Shown here in pieces: positions 23,072-30,887 of a stretch of DNA of 64,000 nt (the stretch's first letter is position 1; every line of letters begins with the position of its first letter). Location: contig CAKTVG010000015.1 of the NCBI GenBank assembly GCA_934622035.1, forward strand, positions 1-64,000. The letters run 5' to 3'. Under the pieces are notes generated by a model. It ran no database searches and was not told the origin of the DNA. It was given only the letters and a program-made list of their open reading frames with translations. The position numbers and the translations under genes were made by a program. The stretch comes from an uncultured Oscillospiraceae bacterium. Its GTDB lineage: Bacteria; Bacillota; Clostridia; Oscillospirales; Oscillospiraceae.

Positions 23072-24325
23072 ATGAAACAGAAATTGTGGACAAGAAACTA
23101 TACGCTTCTGATGCTGGCGACGCTGCTTGGCAGCATCGGCGGCGTGGCGGGCGGCTATGCGCTTTCTCTTCTGGTATTTGACGAGACGAAAAGCACGCTC
23201 GCCTCCGCCGTTACGGTTGCGATTCAAATTGTTCCTGGTTTCCTCCTGTCGACAGTGCTGGCACCGTGGATGGACAGAATGCCGCGCAAGCCCTTTCTCG
23301 TCGGCGGTGATTTTTTAAACGCGGTGATCTATGCTGCGGCCGGGGTTTATCTGCTCCTGTTTCGCTTCAGCTATCTTGGATATCTCTGCTTTTCTCTGCT
23401 GCTGGCGACACTGGGCGCGTTCGATCAGTTGGCTTATCAGAGCATCTATCCAAAGCTGATTCCGTCCGGTGCGGAGCAAAAGGGCTACGCAGTTTCCGCA
23501 ATGCTCTATCCGATCGTGCAGGTGGTCATGCTGCCGCTTGCCTCCATCCTCTATGACGCGCTTGGCGTGGGGCTGCTGCTGATTTTACAAGGCGCGCTGT
23601 CGCTTTCTGCGGCGCTGATCGAGAGCGGGATCCGGATTCAGGAAGAGCGGCGGCTGGAAGAAAAGCGGTATTCGCTGCGCCTTTGGTGGACGGACATCCG
23701 GCAGACGCTGGCTTATTTCAGAAGGGAAAAGGGGCTTCGGAAACTCTATGCCTACATGGCGGTAACGAACGGCGTTGCCAGCGGTTATTCGCCCATCGTC
23801 ATGGCCTTTTTCCGCACCGCGCCCGGCTTTACGATGGTGATGTATTCCTTTTTCTCCGTTGCGGAATTTGCGGGAAGAACTGTTGCCGGCTTGCTGCAAT
23901 ACACGATAAAAATCCCGGCAAAGCGGCGCTTCGGCGTGATTTTCGGTGTGTATCAGGTCTATGAAGCGATGGATCTGTGCCTGCTGTGGCTGCCGTACCC
24001 GCTGATGCTGGTCAATCGCGCAATTTGCGGCTTTTTGGGAACAACAAGCGCCACGCTGCGCCAGACGGCGGTGCAGCAGTATATTCCGGAGGAAATGCGT
24101 GCGCGGGTGAACTCCCTGTTTGATATGGAGCTGACCCTGGCGACAGGCGTCCTTGCGCTGCTGATCGGCGCGCTGGGAGAGACGATGGACTACCGGCTCT
24201 GCATGACGCTCTGCGGCGCGATTGCCATGACGGCCTGCTGGCTGCTCGTCTGGCGGGGAAGAAAGAGCATCCGGCCGGTTCTGGAATTTGATAAATCTCC
24301 TATTGAAGATTGCGAAACAATTTGA
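23072..24325 (+). CDS. MFS transporter
   Basis: A 417-residue integral membrane protein with about twelve hydrophobic helices and the loop motif DRMPRKPFLVGGD (about 68-80) between helices 2 and 3, the major-facilitator signature. The central cytoplasmic loop is rich in Arg and Glu. This layout matches drug or metabolite exporters of the MFS group. The substrate is unknown. GGGGTGAG precedes the ATG at 23072. It follows an XRE-TPR regulator in the same direction, which may control it. The pcrA promoter is embedded in its last codons. Confidence 0.85.
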   Translation: MKQKLWTRNYTLLMLATLLGSIGGVAGGYALSLLVFDETKSTLASAVTVAIQIVPGFLLSTVLAPWMDRMPRKPFLVGGDFLNAVIYAAAGVYLLLFRFSYLGYLCFSLLLATLGAFDQLAYQSIYPKLIPSGAEQKGYAVSAMLYPIVQVVMLPLASILYDALGVGLLLILQGALSLSAALIESGIRIQEERRLEEKRYSLRLWWTDIRQTLAYFRREKGLRKLYAYMAVTNGVASGYSPIVMAFFRTAPGFTMVMYSFFSVAEFAGRTVAGLLQYTIKIPAKRRFGVIFGVYQVYEAMDLCLLWLPYPLMLVNRAICGFLGTTSATLRQTAVQQYIPEEMRARVNSLFDMELTLATGVLALLIGALGETMDYRLCMTLCGAIAMTACWLLVWRGRKSIRPVLEFDKSPIEDCETI

Positions 24326-24331
24326 TATAAT
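24303..24331 (+). promoter_or_regulatory. pcrA promoter
   Basis: TTGAAG (24303-24308), 17-base spacer, TATAAT (24326-24331). It lies across the end of the MFS gene and gives a leader of about 27 bases. Confidence 0.7.
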
Positions 24332-24364
24332 AAAACAAACGTTCTTTTTACGGGAGATGAAAGC

Positions 24365-26506
24365 ATGGAAGAGCATCTGAATGCGGCGCAGCTGGAGGCA
24401 GTCACCAGTACGGAGGGCTTTGTGCGCGTGATTGCGGGTGCGGGTTCGGGGAAAACGCGCGCCCTGGCGAACCGCTTTGCCTACCTGGTCAACGACCTTG
24501 GCATCCTGCCGGGGAATATTCTCTGCGTGACCTTCACAAACAAATCGGCAAACGAGATGCGCCAGCGCATTCACGCTCTGACCGGCGACAACGACACAGG
24601 ATATATCAACACCTTCCACGGCTTCTGCGTCTCCGTTTTGCAGGAGGACAGCTATGCCGTGCAGTACCCCAAAAGCTTTCTTGTGCTCGACAATTCCGAC
24701 ATCGATGCAATGCTTCAGATCATCTATGAGGAACGCGGACTGAGCCTGCGGGACATGACCTTCTCCGCTGCGCGGGATATGTTTGAAATCCGCAAGCTCA
24801 TAAAAGAGCCGGAGTATTACCGGGACATGATTACCATGTCCCTCGATACTTTACGGGAAAAGTACGAAAATGCGACTGAAACACAGGATATTCTCTTCTA
24901 CGGCTATCTGTATCAGGAAAAAAAGTGCTTCGGACTGGATTACAACGATCTGATTCAGTTCACGCTGTACATTTTTGAGCAGAATCCGGAGATTCGGCTG
25001 AAATGGCAGAAACGGCTGGAATACATCATGATCGACGAATTTCAGGACATCGATCCGCCGCAGTACCACCTGATGGAGGTGCTTTGCGGATACCATAAGA
25101 ATCTGTTTATCGTCGGTGACCCCGACCAGACCATCTATACCTGGCGCGGGGCAAACGTCCGATTCCTGCTGGACTTTGATCAGGTTTTCCCCGGCACCAA
25201 AACCATTCTGATGACGGAGAACTACCGCTCCACGCCGGAAATTCTTGCCGTCGCCAATTCGCTGATCGACCGCAACACCCAGCGCATCAAAAAAGACCTG
25301 ATTCCCGTCCTGCCGCATGGCCAGCCGGTCTACTGTCACTTCGCCGAGACACAGGAGGCCGAGGCAAAGTGGATGGCAGAAGAAATGCGCAGGCTCACGG
25401 AGCAGGGGACGCCGCTGCGCGATATCACGATCCTCTACCGTGCGCATTACGTCACCCGCGCGGTGGAGGAGGTCCTGCTGGCGGAAAAGATTCCCTATAC
25501 GATCTACAGCGGCGTGCAGTTCTTCCAGAGAATGGAAATTAAGGACGCGCTGTCCTATCTGCGCATGATTGCCTACCGCGACGATCTTTCCTTCCGCCGG
25601 ATTGCCAATGTTCCCAAACGGAACCTCGGAAAGCGCCGGTTGGCCTTTTTGGAGGAAAGGGCGGCGGCTGAGAACCGTTCATTGTATCAGGCGCTTTGCG
25701 ACCATCTGGACGACCCGGTTTTCAAGGGGACGAAGGCGCAGCAGTTCGTCTCTCTGATCGAGCGCTTCTCTGCCGGGTATGACCGGCAGCCAATCTCTGA
25801 GGTGCTTTCGGCCATTCTCAACGAGAGCGGCTATGAGCAGATGCTGCGAACGGAGGGCAGCCAGGAGCGGCTGGACAACCTCGCGGAGCTGAAGCAGTCG
25901 GTCTATGAATATGAGACGACCTGCGGCGAGGAGAGCACACTGGAGCACTACCTTGCGCACGTCGCGCTGTTTAGCAATTCCGATGCCGCCGAGCCGGGGG
26001 ACAAGATCCGGCTGATGACCGTCCACGCGGCAAAGGGGCTGGAATTCCCCTATGTGTTTTTGTGCGGCATGAACGAGGGCATCTTCCCCTCACGCAAGGT
26101 CCGCACAAGACCGTCCATGGAGGAGGAACGGCGTCTGGCCTTTGTTGCCCTGACACGGGCGGAAAAAGGACTGTATCTTTCCGAGGCGGACGGTCGAAAC
26201 TTCGACGGCTCGCCGCGCTATCCCTCGCGCTTCCTGCTGGAGATCGCACCGGAGCTGCTGACGTATACCAAGCCGCCGCAGCCGGGCCTGCTGCGTGCGG
26301 CGCAGGACGCCATTGCGCACAGTGAGCGCTTCCTGCCGGAGCAGGAAAGCGCTGCGCTTCCGGTCGGTCAGAGAGTGCGCCATTCCGTTTTCGGCGCGGG
26401 AACGGTGGTTGATGTCGATTTGGAGAAAAATGCCCATGTCGTGCAGTTTGACGGCATGGACACGCCGCGCAGCATTTCCTTCCGCGCAAAGCTTGAATTA
26501 TTATAA
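24365..26506 (+). CDS. pcrA: ATP-dependent DNA helicase PcrA/UvrD
   Basis: A 713-residue superfamily-1 3'-5' helicase acting in repair and replication-transcription conflict. Motifs: Q-motif LNAAQLEAV, Walker A AGAGSGKT (24-31), TFTNKSANEM, motif II IDEFQDID, GDPDQTIYTWRGA, TENYRST, and HAAKGLEFPYVFLCGMNEG. The C-terminus carries the VGQRVRHSVFGAGTVV Tudor-like domain that in PcrA contacts RNA polymerase. Length is close to the family norm. GGGAGATGAAAGC lies before the ATG. The gene has its own promoter and terminator. Confidence 0.95.
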   Translation: MEEHLNAAQLEAVTSTEGFVRVIAGAGSGKTRALANRFAYLVNDLGILPGNILCVTFTNKSANEMRQRIHALTGDNDTGYINTFHGFCVSVLQEDSYAVQYPKSFLVLDNSDIDAMLQIIYEERGLSLRDMTFSAARDMFEIRKLIKEPEYYRDMITMSLDTLREKYENATETQDILFYGYLYQEKKCFGLDYNDLIQFTLYIFEQNPEIRLKWQKRLEYIMIDEFQDIDPPQYHLMEVLCGYHKNLFIVGDPDQTIYTWRGANVRFLLDFDQVFPGTKTILMTENYRSTPEILAVANSLIDRNTQRIKKDLIPVLPHGQPVYCHFAETQEAEAKWMAEEMRRLTEQGTPLRDITILYRAHYVTRAVEEVLLAEKIPYTIYSGVQFFQRMEIKDALSYLRMIAYRDDLSFRRIANVPKRNLGKRRLAFLEERAAAENRSLYQALCDHLDDPVFKGTKAQQFVSLIERFSAGYDRQPISEVLSAILNESGYEQMLRTEGSQERLDNLAELKQSVYEYETTCGEESTLEHYLAHVALFSNSDAAEPGDKIRLMTVHAAKGLEFPYVFLCGMNEGIFPSRKVRTRPSMEEERRLAFVALTRAEKGLYLSEADGRNFDGSPRYPSRFLLEIAPELLTYTKPPQPGLLRAAQDAIAHSERFLPEQESAALPVGQRVRHSVFGAGTVVDVDLEKNAHVVQFDGMDTPRSISFRAKLELL

Positions 26507-26509
26507 GAA

Positions 26510-26547
26510 ACGTCCGGGATGCCTTGCATCCCGGACGTTATGCTTTT
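26510..26547. terminator. Bidirectional terminator pcrA/ychF
   Basis: A perfect 13-bp stem ACGTCCGGGATGC / GCATCCCGGACGT with loop CTT, between convergent genes. Confidence 0.8.
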
Positions 26548-27643
26548 ATACGTTGAACAGGAAGTTGACGATGTCGCCGTCCTTCATGACGTATTCCTTG
26601 CCCTCGCTGCGGACAAGCCCCTTCGCCTTGGCGGCCGCCATGGTGCCGCAGGCCTTCATATCCTCGAAGGCAATGACCTCGGCGCGGATGAAGCCGCGCT
26701 CGAAGTCGCTGTGAATTTTGCCTGCTGCCTGCGGAGCGCGCGTGCCCTTCTTAATGGTCCAGGCGCGGCATTCGTCGCTGCCTGCGGTCAGGAAGGAAAT
26801 CAGACCGAGAAGATCGTAGCTGCACTTGATGAGACGGTCGAGGCCGGACTGCTTCAGGCCAAGCTCCTCCATAAACATCGCCTTTTCCTCGGGGTCGTCC
26901 AGCTCGGCAATGTCCGCCTCCAGCTTTGCGCAGATCGGAAGCACCAGAGAACCCTCTGCGTCGGCGAGCTTCTTGACCTGCTGGAAATAGGGGACGCTCT
27001 CCGGATCATTGACGTCGTTTTCGGAAATGTTTGCGGCATAGATCGTCTTTTTGAGCGTCAGAAGATCGGAGGTTGCGATGAGCGCGCGGTCGTCGTCGGA
27101 GCATTCAAAGGTGCGTGCAAGCTTGCCCTCGTTCAGGTGTTCCAGAAGGGCGGAGAAGACCTCGGCCTCGCGCAGGAAGCGCTTGTCGCCGCCCTTGGCG
27201 GATTTCTGTGCCTTATCCACGCGGCGCTCGCACATTTCGGCATCGGCCAGGATCAATTCCAGGTTGATGATGTCGATGTCGCGAAGCGGATCGGTGCCGC
27301 CCTCAACATGAGTGACGTTGGGGTCGTCAAAGCAGCGCACGACATGGATGATGGCGTCCGTTGTGCGGATATTGGAGAGAAACTTGTTGCCCAGGCCTTC
27401 GCCCTTGGACGCGCCCTTGACAAGGCCCGCGATATCGACGAATTCGATCACCGCCGGGGTGAACTTCTTGGGGTGATGCAGGTCGCGCAGCCATTCCAGG
27501 CGCTCGTCCGGCACCTGCACGACGCCGACGTTCGGGTCGATGGTGCAGAAGGCGTAGTTGTCCGCCGGAATACCGGCGTTGGTGATGGCGTTAAACAGCG
27601 TGGATTTGCCGACGTTCGGCAGGCCGACGATACCAAGTTTCAT
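26546..27643 (-). CDS. ychF: Redox-regulated ATPase YchF (Ola1 family)
   Basis: A 365-residue Obg-related P-loop protein that binds ATP rather than GTP and associates with ribosomes. Visible: P-loop GLPNVGKST at residues 7-15, the DIAGLVKGASKGEGLG switch segment, a coiled-coil insert in the middle, and a C-terminal TGS domain ending with DGDIVNFLFNV. AAGGAGAAC precedes the ATG. Length and motifs are fully typical. It has its own promoter located in the end of the MATE gene. Confidence 0.96.
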   Translation of the reverse strand: MKLGIVGLPNVGKSTLFNAITNAGIPADNYAFCTIDPNVGVVQVPDERLEWLRDLHHPKKFTPAVIEFVDIAGLVKGASKGEGLGNKFLSNIRTTDAIIHVVRCFDDPNVTHVEGGTDPLRDIDIINLELILADAEMCERRVDKAQKSAKGGDKRFLREAEVFSALLEHLNEGKLARTFECSDDDRALIATSDLLTLKKTIYAANISENDVNDPESVPYFQQVKKLADAEGSLVLPICAKLEADIAELDDPEEKAMFMEELGLKQSGLDRLIKCSYDLLGLISFLTAGSDECRAWTIKKGTRAPQAAGKIHSDFERGFIRAEVIAFEDMKACGTMAAAKAKGLVRSEGKEYVMKDGDIVNFLFNV

Positions 27644-27693
27644 TGCATTCGTTCTCCTTAAAATCAGCGAAAAGGCTGAAAAATCTCCCGTTC

Positions 27694-27722
27694 ATTATAG
27701 CAGAGGGCATGCTATCTTGCAA
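27694..27722 (-). promoter_or_regulatory. ychF promoter
   Basis: Minus strand TTGCAA (27722-27717), 17-base spacer, TATAAT (27699-27694), overlapping the last codons of the MATE gene. Confidence 0.7.
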
Positions 27723-29121
27723 GGTGTTTTTCAGACTTTTTCAGCTCACGGAAAGTGGCGAGAATCAGGCAAAGCGCAATGAAAAAAGTCAGAATATCGG
27801 AAACCGGCATGGAATACAGCACGCCGTCCAGACCGAAGAACCGCGGCAGAAGCAGCGCAAAGCCAACGCCGCAGATGACCTCGCGGAACATGGACAGCAG
27901 CGTCGAGGAAAGTGCTTTCCCCAGCGCCTGCAAAAAGATGAAGCAGGCTTTATTGACGCAGGCAAGCACCATCATGCAAAGATAAATGCGGAACGCCTTG
28001 ACGGCGAACACCGTGTAATAGCTGCTCTCGTTTGCCGCGCCGAAAATCGCGATGAGCTGCCGCGGGAACAGCCCTGCCAGCAGCAGCGCGGCTGCGCCGG
28101 CCAGCGCCTCCGCGAGCAGAAGCCGTGTGAAGAGCGAGCGCACGCGCTTCGGCTGCTGCGCGCCCATATTAAAGCCGACAACAGGAATGCAGCCTGCCGC
28201 CATACCGACGACGATGGAGATGACGATCTGAAAGAATTTCATTACAATACCGACTACGGCCATTGGAATCTGCGCGTACTGCGCCTGCCCGAAAACGGGA
28301 TCCAGCGCACCGTATTTGCGCAGCATGTTGTTGATTGCCGCCATTGCCGCGACAAGGCTGATCTGCGAGAGAAAGCTCGTAATGCCAAGTGACAGCGTCC
28401 TGCCGCAGATCTGGCCCTGGAGAACAAAATCCTTTTTGGCGGGACGGATGCTTTTCATGTGCAGCAGGTACCAGACGGCGAGAGCAGCAGTGACGATCTG
28501 ACCGGCAACCGTGGCAACCGCCGCGCCCATCATGCCCCAGCGGAAGCAGAAAATGAAAATCGGGTCAAGAATGATGTTGAGCACGGCGCCCGCCAGCGTG
28601 GAAACCATGGCAAAGCGCGGACTGCCGTCGGCGCGGATGATCGGGTTCATCGCCTGGCCGAACATGTAGAAGGGAATTCCCAGGGAAATATAAAAGAAGT
28701 ATTCCTGCGAATGGCGGAAGGTCTCCTCGTTGACAGTGCCGCCGAATACGGAGATGATCGGATCTGTCAGAAGCAGATATAAGGCCATAAGCATAATACC
28801 GCTGCCTGTGGCAAGAATGACTGCGTTGCCGACGCTGTGCTTGGCCGTATCCTGCTCATTTTTGCCGAGAGAGATGCTGACAAAGGTGCAGCAGCCGTCT
28901 CCAATCATGACGGCAATCGCCAGCGCGACGACCGTAAGGGGAAAGACGACGGTGTTTGCGGCGTTGCCGTAGGAGCCGAGATAACCGGCGTTGGCGATGA
29001 AAATCTGATCGACGATGTTATACAGCGCGCCGACCAGAAGGGAGATGATGCAGGGGACGGCATACCGCCGCATCAGGCGGCCGACCGGCTCTGTACCTAA
29101 AAAGTGATTTGTGTTGTCCAA
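27712..29121 (-). CDS. MATE-family multidrug/metabolite exporter
   Basis: A 469-residue membrane protein with about twelve helices arranged as two MatE repeats. It shows GRLMRRYAVPCIISLLVGALYNIVDQIFI at the start, GNAANTVVFPLTVVALA, and FGQAMNPIIRADGSPRFAM, a signature of the Clostridia MATE subgroup. MATE proteins export cationic compounds using Na+ or H+ gradients. The substrate is unknown. It is reached through an unusual 150-base leader with two terminator-type hairpins, suggesting regulated expression. The ribosome site GGAAAGGAAAAC lies 8 or so bases before the ATG. Confidence 0.9.
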   Translation of the reverse strand: MDNTNHFLGTEPVGRLMRRYAVPCIISLLVGALYNIVDQIFIANAGYLGSYGNAANTVVFPLTVVALAIAVMIGDGCCTFVSISLGKNEQDTAKHSVGNAVILATGSGIMLMALYLLLTDPIISVFGGTVNEETFRHSQEYFFYISLGIPFYMFGQAMNPIIRADGSPRFAMVSTLAGAVLNIILDPIFIFCFRWGMMGAAVATVAGQIVTAALAVWYLLHMKSIRPAKKDFVLQGQICGRTLSLGITSFLSQISLVAAMAAINNMLRKYGALDPVFGQAQYAQIPMAVVGIVMKFFQIVISIVVGMAAGCIPVVGFNMGAQQPKRVRSLFTRLLLAEALAGAAALLLAGLFPRQLIAIFGAANESSYYTVFAVKAFRIYLCMMVLACVNKACFIFLQALGKALSSTLLSMFREVICGVGFALLLPRFFGLDGVLYSMPVSDILTFFIALCLILATFRELKKSEKHLAR

Positions 29122-29141
29122 TGTGTTGTTTTCCTTTCCAT

Positions 29142-29180
29142 AAAAAATGCGCAGGCCCGGTGCAATCCGGACTTACGCAT
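29142..29180 (-). terminator. Leader hairpin 2 (attenuator-like) before the MATE gene
   Basis: On the minus strand ATGCGTAAGTCCGG pairs imperfectly with CCGGGCCTGCGCAT and is followed by TTTTTT, 21 bases before the MATE start. Its 5' arm and loop read TGCGTAAGTCCGGATTGCA, nearly the same as in hairpin 1. Confidence 0.65.
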
Positions 29181-29225
29181 TTCTGCCGCACGATTTCACT
29201 GATGGTTCACCTTGTTTTGGGCCGC

Positions 29226-29275
29226 AAAAAACGTGCGGCGTATCTGCAACCGGATTTACGCAGATACGCCACACG
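29226..29275 (-). terminator. Leader hairpin 1 / sdaA terminator
   Basis: On the minus strand a 16-bp stem CGTGTGGCGTATCTGC / GCAGATACGCCGCACG (one mismatch) with loop GTAAATCCGGTT is followed by TTTTTT. It lies 45 bases after sdaA and only 3-4 bases after the predicted start of the MATE transcript. Confidence 0.75.
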
Positions 29276-29285
29276 CTGTAATCAT

Positions 29286-29314
29286 ATTATAACCGATGAA
29301 AATGAAAATTTCAA
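29286..29314 (-). promoter_or_regulatory. Promoter of the MATE leader
   Basis: Minus strand TTGAAA (29314-29309), 17-base spacer, TATAAT (29291-29286), between the sdaA stop and hairpin 1. Transcription would begin near 29279. Confidence 0.65.
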
Positions 29315-29321
29315 ATGGTTT

Positions 29322-30533
29322 TTAAGCTTTTCGGCGGTTATAGAGACGGGCAAGGCCGCCCTCCGAGGTTTCGCGGTACTGGTCGGAGATGTGAATGCCC
29401 GTTTCCTTCATTGTGCGCACGACCATGTCAAAGCTGATGTTTCGCGTGCCGCACAGCAGGCTGGAGAGGTTGAATGCGTCGATTGCGCGCTTGGCTGCGA
29501 CGGCGTTGCGCTCGATGCAGGGAATCTGCACCAGACCGCAGATGGGGTCGCAGGTCAAGCCGAGCTGATGCTCCATCGCAATCTCGGCGGCATACTCCGT
29601 TTCGTTGATGCTCTTATCCATCAGGTAGCAGAGCGCCGCTGCGGCCATGGAGCAGGCGGTGCCGATCTCTGCCTGACAGCCGCATTCCGCACCGGAGATG
29701 GAGGCGTTGCGCTTGACGATGCTGCCGAAAAGGCCGGCGACGGCCAGCGCCTCGTGCACCTTGCGGTCAGGGATGTTATGCCGCTGCTGCATATAAAGGA
29801 GAACCGAGGGCAGAACGCCCGCCGAGCCGCAGGTCGGCGCAGTGACGATCGTGCCGTTGTCGGCGTTCTGCTCCGCTATGGCAAAGGCGTAGGAGCAGAC
29901 GAGGCGCAGCTCGCGAATCTGCGGCAGCTCGTTCTCCTTTTCCTGCGAATACAGCCGCTTGGCCTTGCGCTCGACCTGTAGGCCGCCCGGCAGAACGCCG
30001 GAGGCGCTCAGGCCGTCCGCAATGGCCTTCTTCATTGTATCCCAGATTTCCGTCAGGAAGTCCCAGATCTCCGGGCCTTCGTTCAGCTCGACGTATTCGC
30101 TCAGAGTGATGTATCGCCAGCGGCAGAACTGTTCGATTTCCGCAAAGGAGTTTTCGGGATAGATCTCCTCCGCTGCGGCGGCATCCTGCCCGTCCACGAC
30201 GATATCACCGCCGCCAATGGAGAGCACGCGCATCGTGCCAATTTCCTCCTCGCCGCGATAGGCAAAGAAATCCAGCGTATTCGGATGCGGCAGATCGGCA
30301 GGGGAGTCGTCGGAGAAGACGACCTCTGTGCGGCCCTTGCCGAGAACCTCATAGAGCACGCGGTCGGTGCCGTGACCCCGGCCGGTTTTGGCAAGAGATG
30401 CATAAAGCACGACGCGATAGCGCTCCGCATCGGGATAGCGCTGCAAAAAGAGCTTGGCGGCACGCTCCGGGCCCATGGTATGGGAGCTGGACGGGCCTTT
30501 TCCGATCTTATAAACGTCGCGGATCGATTTCAT
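29322..30533 (-). CDS. sdaA: L-serine ammonia-lyase, single-chain, iron-sulfur dependent
   Basis: A 403-residue enzyme deaminating L-serine to pyruvate and ammonia. The N-terminal beta domain has GPSSSHTMGPERAA (13-26). The C-terminal alpha domain has VTAPTCGSAGVLPSVL, SGAECGCQAEIGTACSMAAAA and LTCDPICGLVQIPC, supplying the 4Fe-4S cysteines. Having both domains in one chain is the E. coli type, whereas many Firmicutes split them into two genes. GGAGG precedes the ATG at 30533. It feeds amino-acid carbon into pyruvate. Confidence 0.94.
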   Translation of the reverse strand: MKSIRDVYKIGKGPSSSHTMGPERAAKLFLQRYPDAERYRVVLYASLAKTGRGHGTDRVLYEVLGKGRTEVVFSDDSPADLPHPNTLDFFAYRGEEEIGTMRVLSIGGGDIVVDGQDAAAAEEIYPENSFAEIEQFCRWRYITLSEYVELNEGPEIWDFLTEIWDTMKKAIADGLSASGVLPGGLQVERKAKRLYSQEKENELPQIRELRLVCSYAFAIAEQNADNGTIVTAPTCGSAGVLPSVLLYMQQRHNIPDRKVHEALAVAGLFGSIVKRNASISGAECGCQAEIGTACSMAAAALCYLMDKSINETEYAAEIAMEHQLGLTCDPICGLVQIPCIERNAVAAKRAIDAFNLSSLLCGTRNISFDMVVRTMKETGIHISDQYRETSEGGLARLYNRRKA

Positions 30534-30568
30534 CGGTAATTCCTCCGTGTTTTTTCTATTCCGCTTCC

Positions 30569-30596
30569 ATTATAGCAGGTGTTTGCAAAAAATCAA
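30569..30596 (-). promoter_or_regulatory. sdaA promoter
   Basis: Minus strand TTGATT (30596-30591), 16-base spacer, TATAAT (30574-30569), about 35 bases before sdaA. The -35 nearly touches the stop codon of the small upstream gene. Confidence 0.6.
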
Positions 30597-30597
30597 T

Positions 30598-30765
30598 TCA
30601 ACCGGAGGGTTTTTCTTTTTTTCTGAGCGCCTCCAGCGAAAGCTCGCCTGCGAGCTTGAACAGCGCGTCGGAAAGAACGGTCTCCAGCGGCAGACCCGCA
30701 AGACCGGCGACGTGCCGGTAGAATGCTGCGGTCGCATTGTCCAGGGTGACGGTGGTTTGCACCAT
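30598..30765 (-). CDS. Small ribbon-helix-helix-like protein
   Basis: A 55-residue protein. A short strand (QTTVTL) is followed by two helices (DNATAAFYRHVAGLAG and LETVLSDALFKLAGELSLEALR), the size and layout of a ribbon-helix-helix DNA-binding domain such as RelB-type antitoxins. GGGAGGC lies about 7 bases before the ATG at 30765. No toxin gene is adjacent: upstream is the divergent proS, downstream sdaA. It could be an orphan antitoxin-like regulator of sdaA or proS. Function is not assigned. Confidence 0.6.
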   Translation of the reverse strand: MVQTTVTLDNATAAFYRHVAGLAGLPLETVLSDALFKLAGELSLEALRKKEKPSG

Positions 30766-30830
30766 ATGGCAGCCTCCCTTGTGCCGAGAACTCGCCGGGA
30801 TGCCCGGCATAATTCATCCTATGCAGGGTC

Positions 30831-30859
30831 TTGACATGCGTGATAAAATAGAATAAATA
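30831..30859 (+). promoter_or_regulatory. Probable proS promoter
   Basis: A consensus TTGACA (30831-30836) with TAAATA (30854-30859) 17 bases on. The -10 is weak. No T-box is present in the short leader. Confidence 0.5.
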
Positions 30860-30887
30860 TCGATTACTCTTGAAAGGTTGAGAGGAA

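Noticed and set aside
29180..29225. Match of the MATE leader to a THF or ZTP riboswitch because of GGTGAACCATC
   Set aside because: The remaining conserved parts of either class are absent, so only an unknown attenuator can be claimed.
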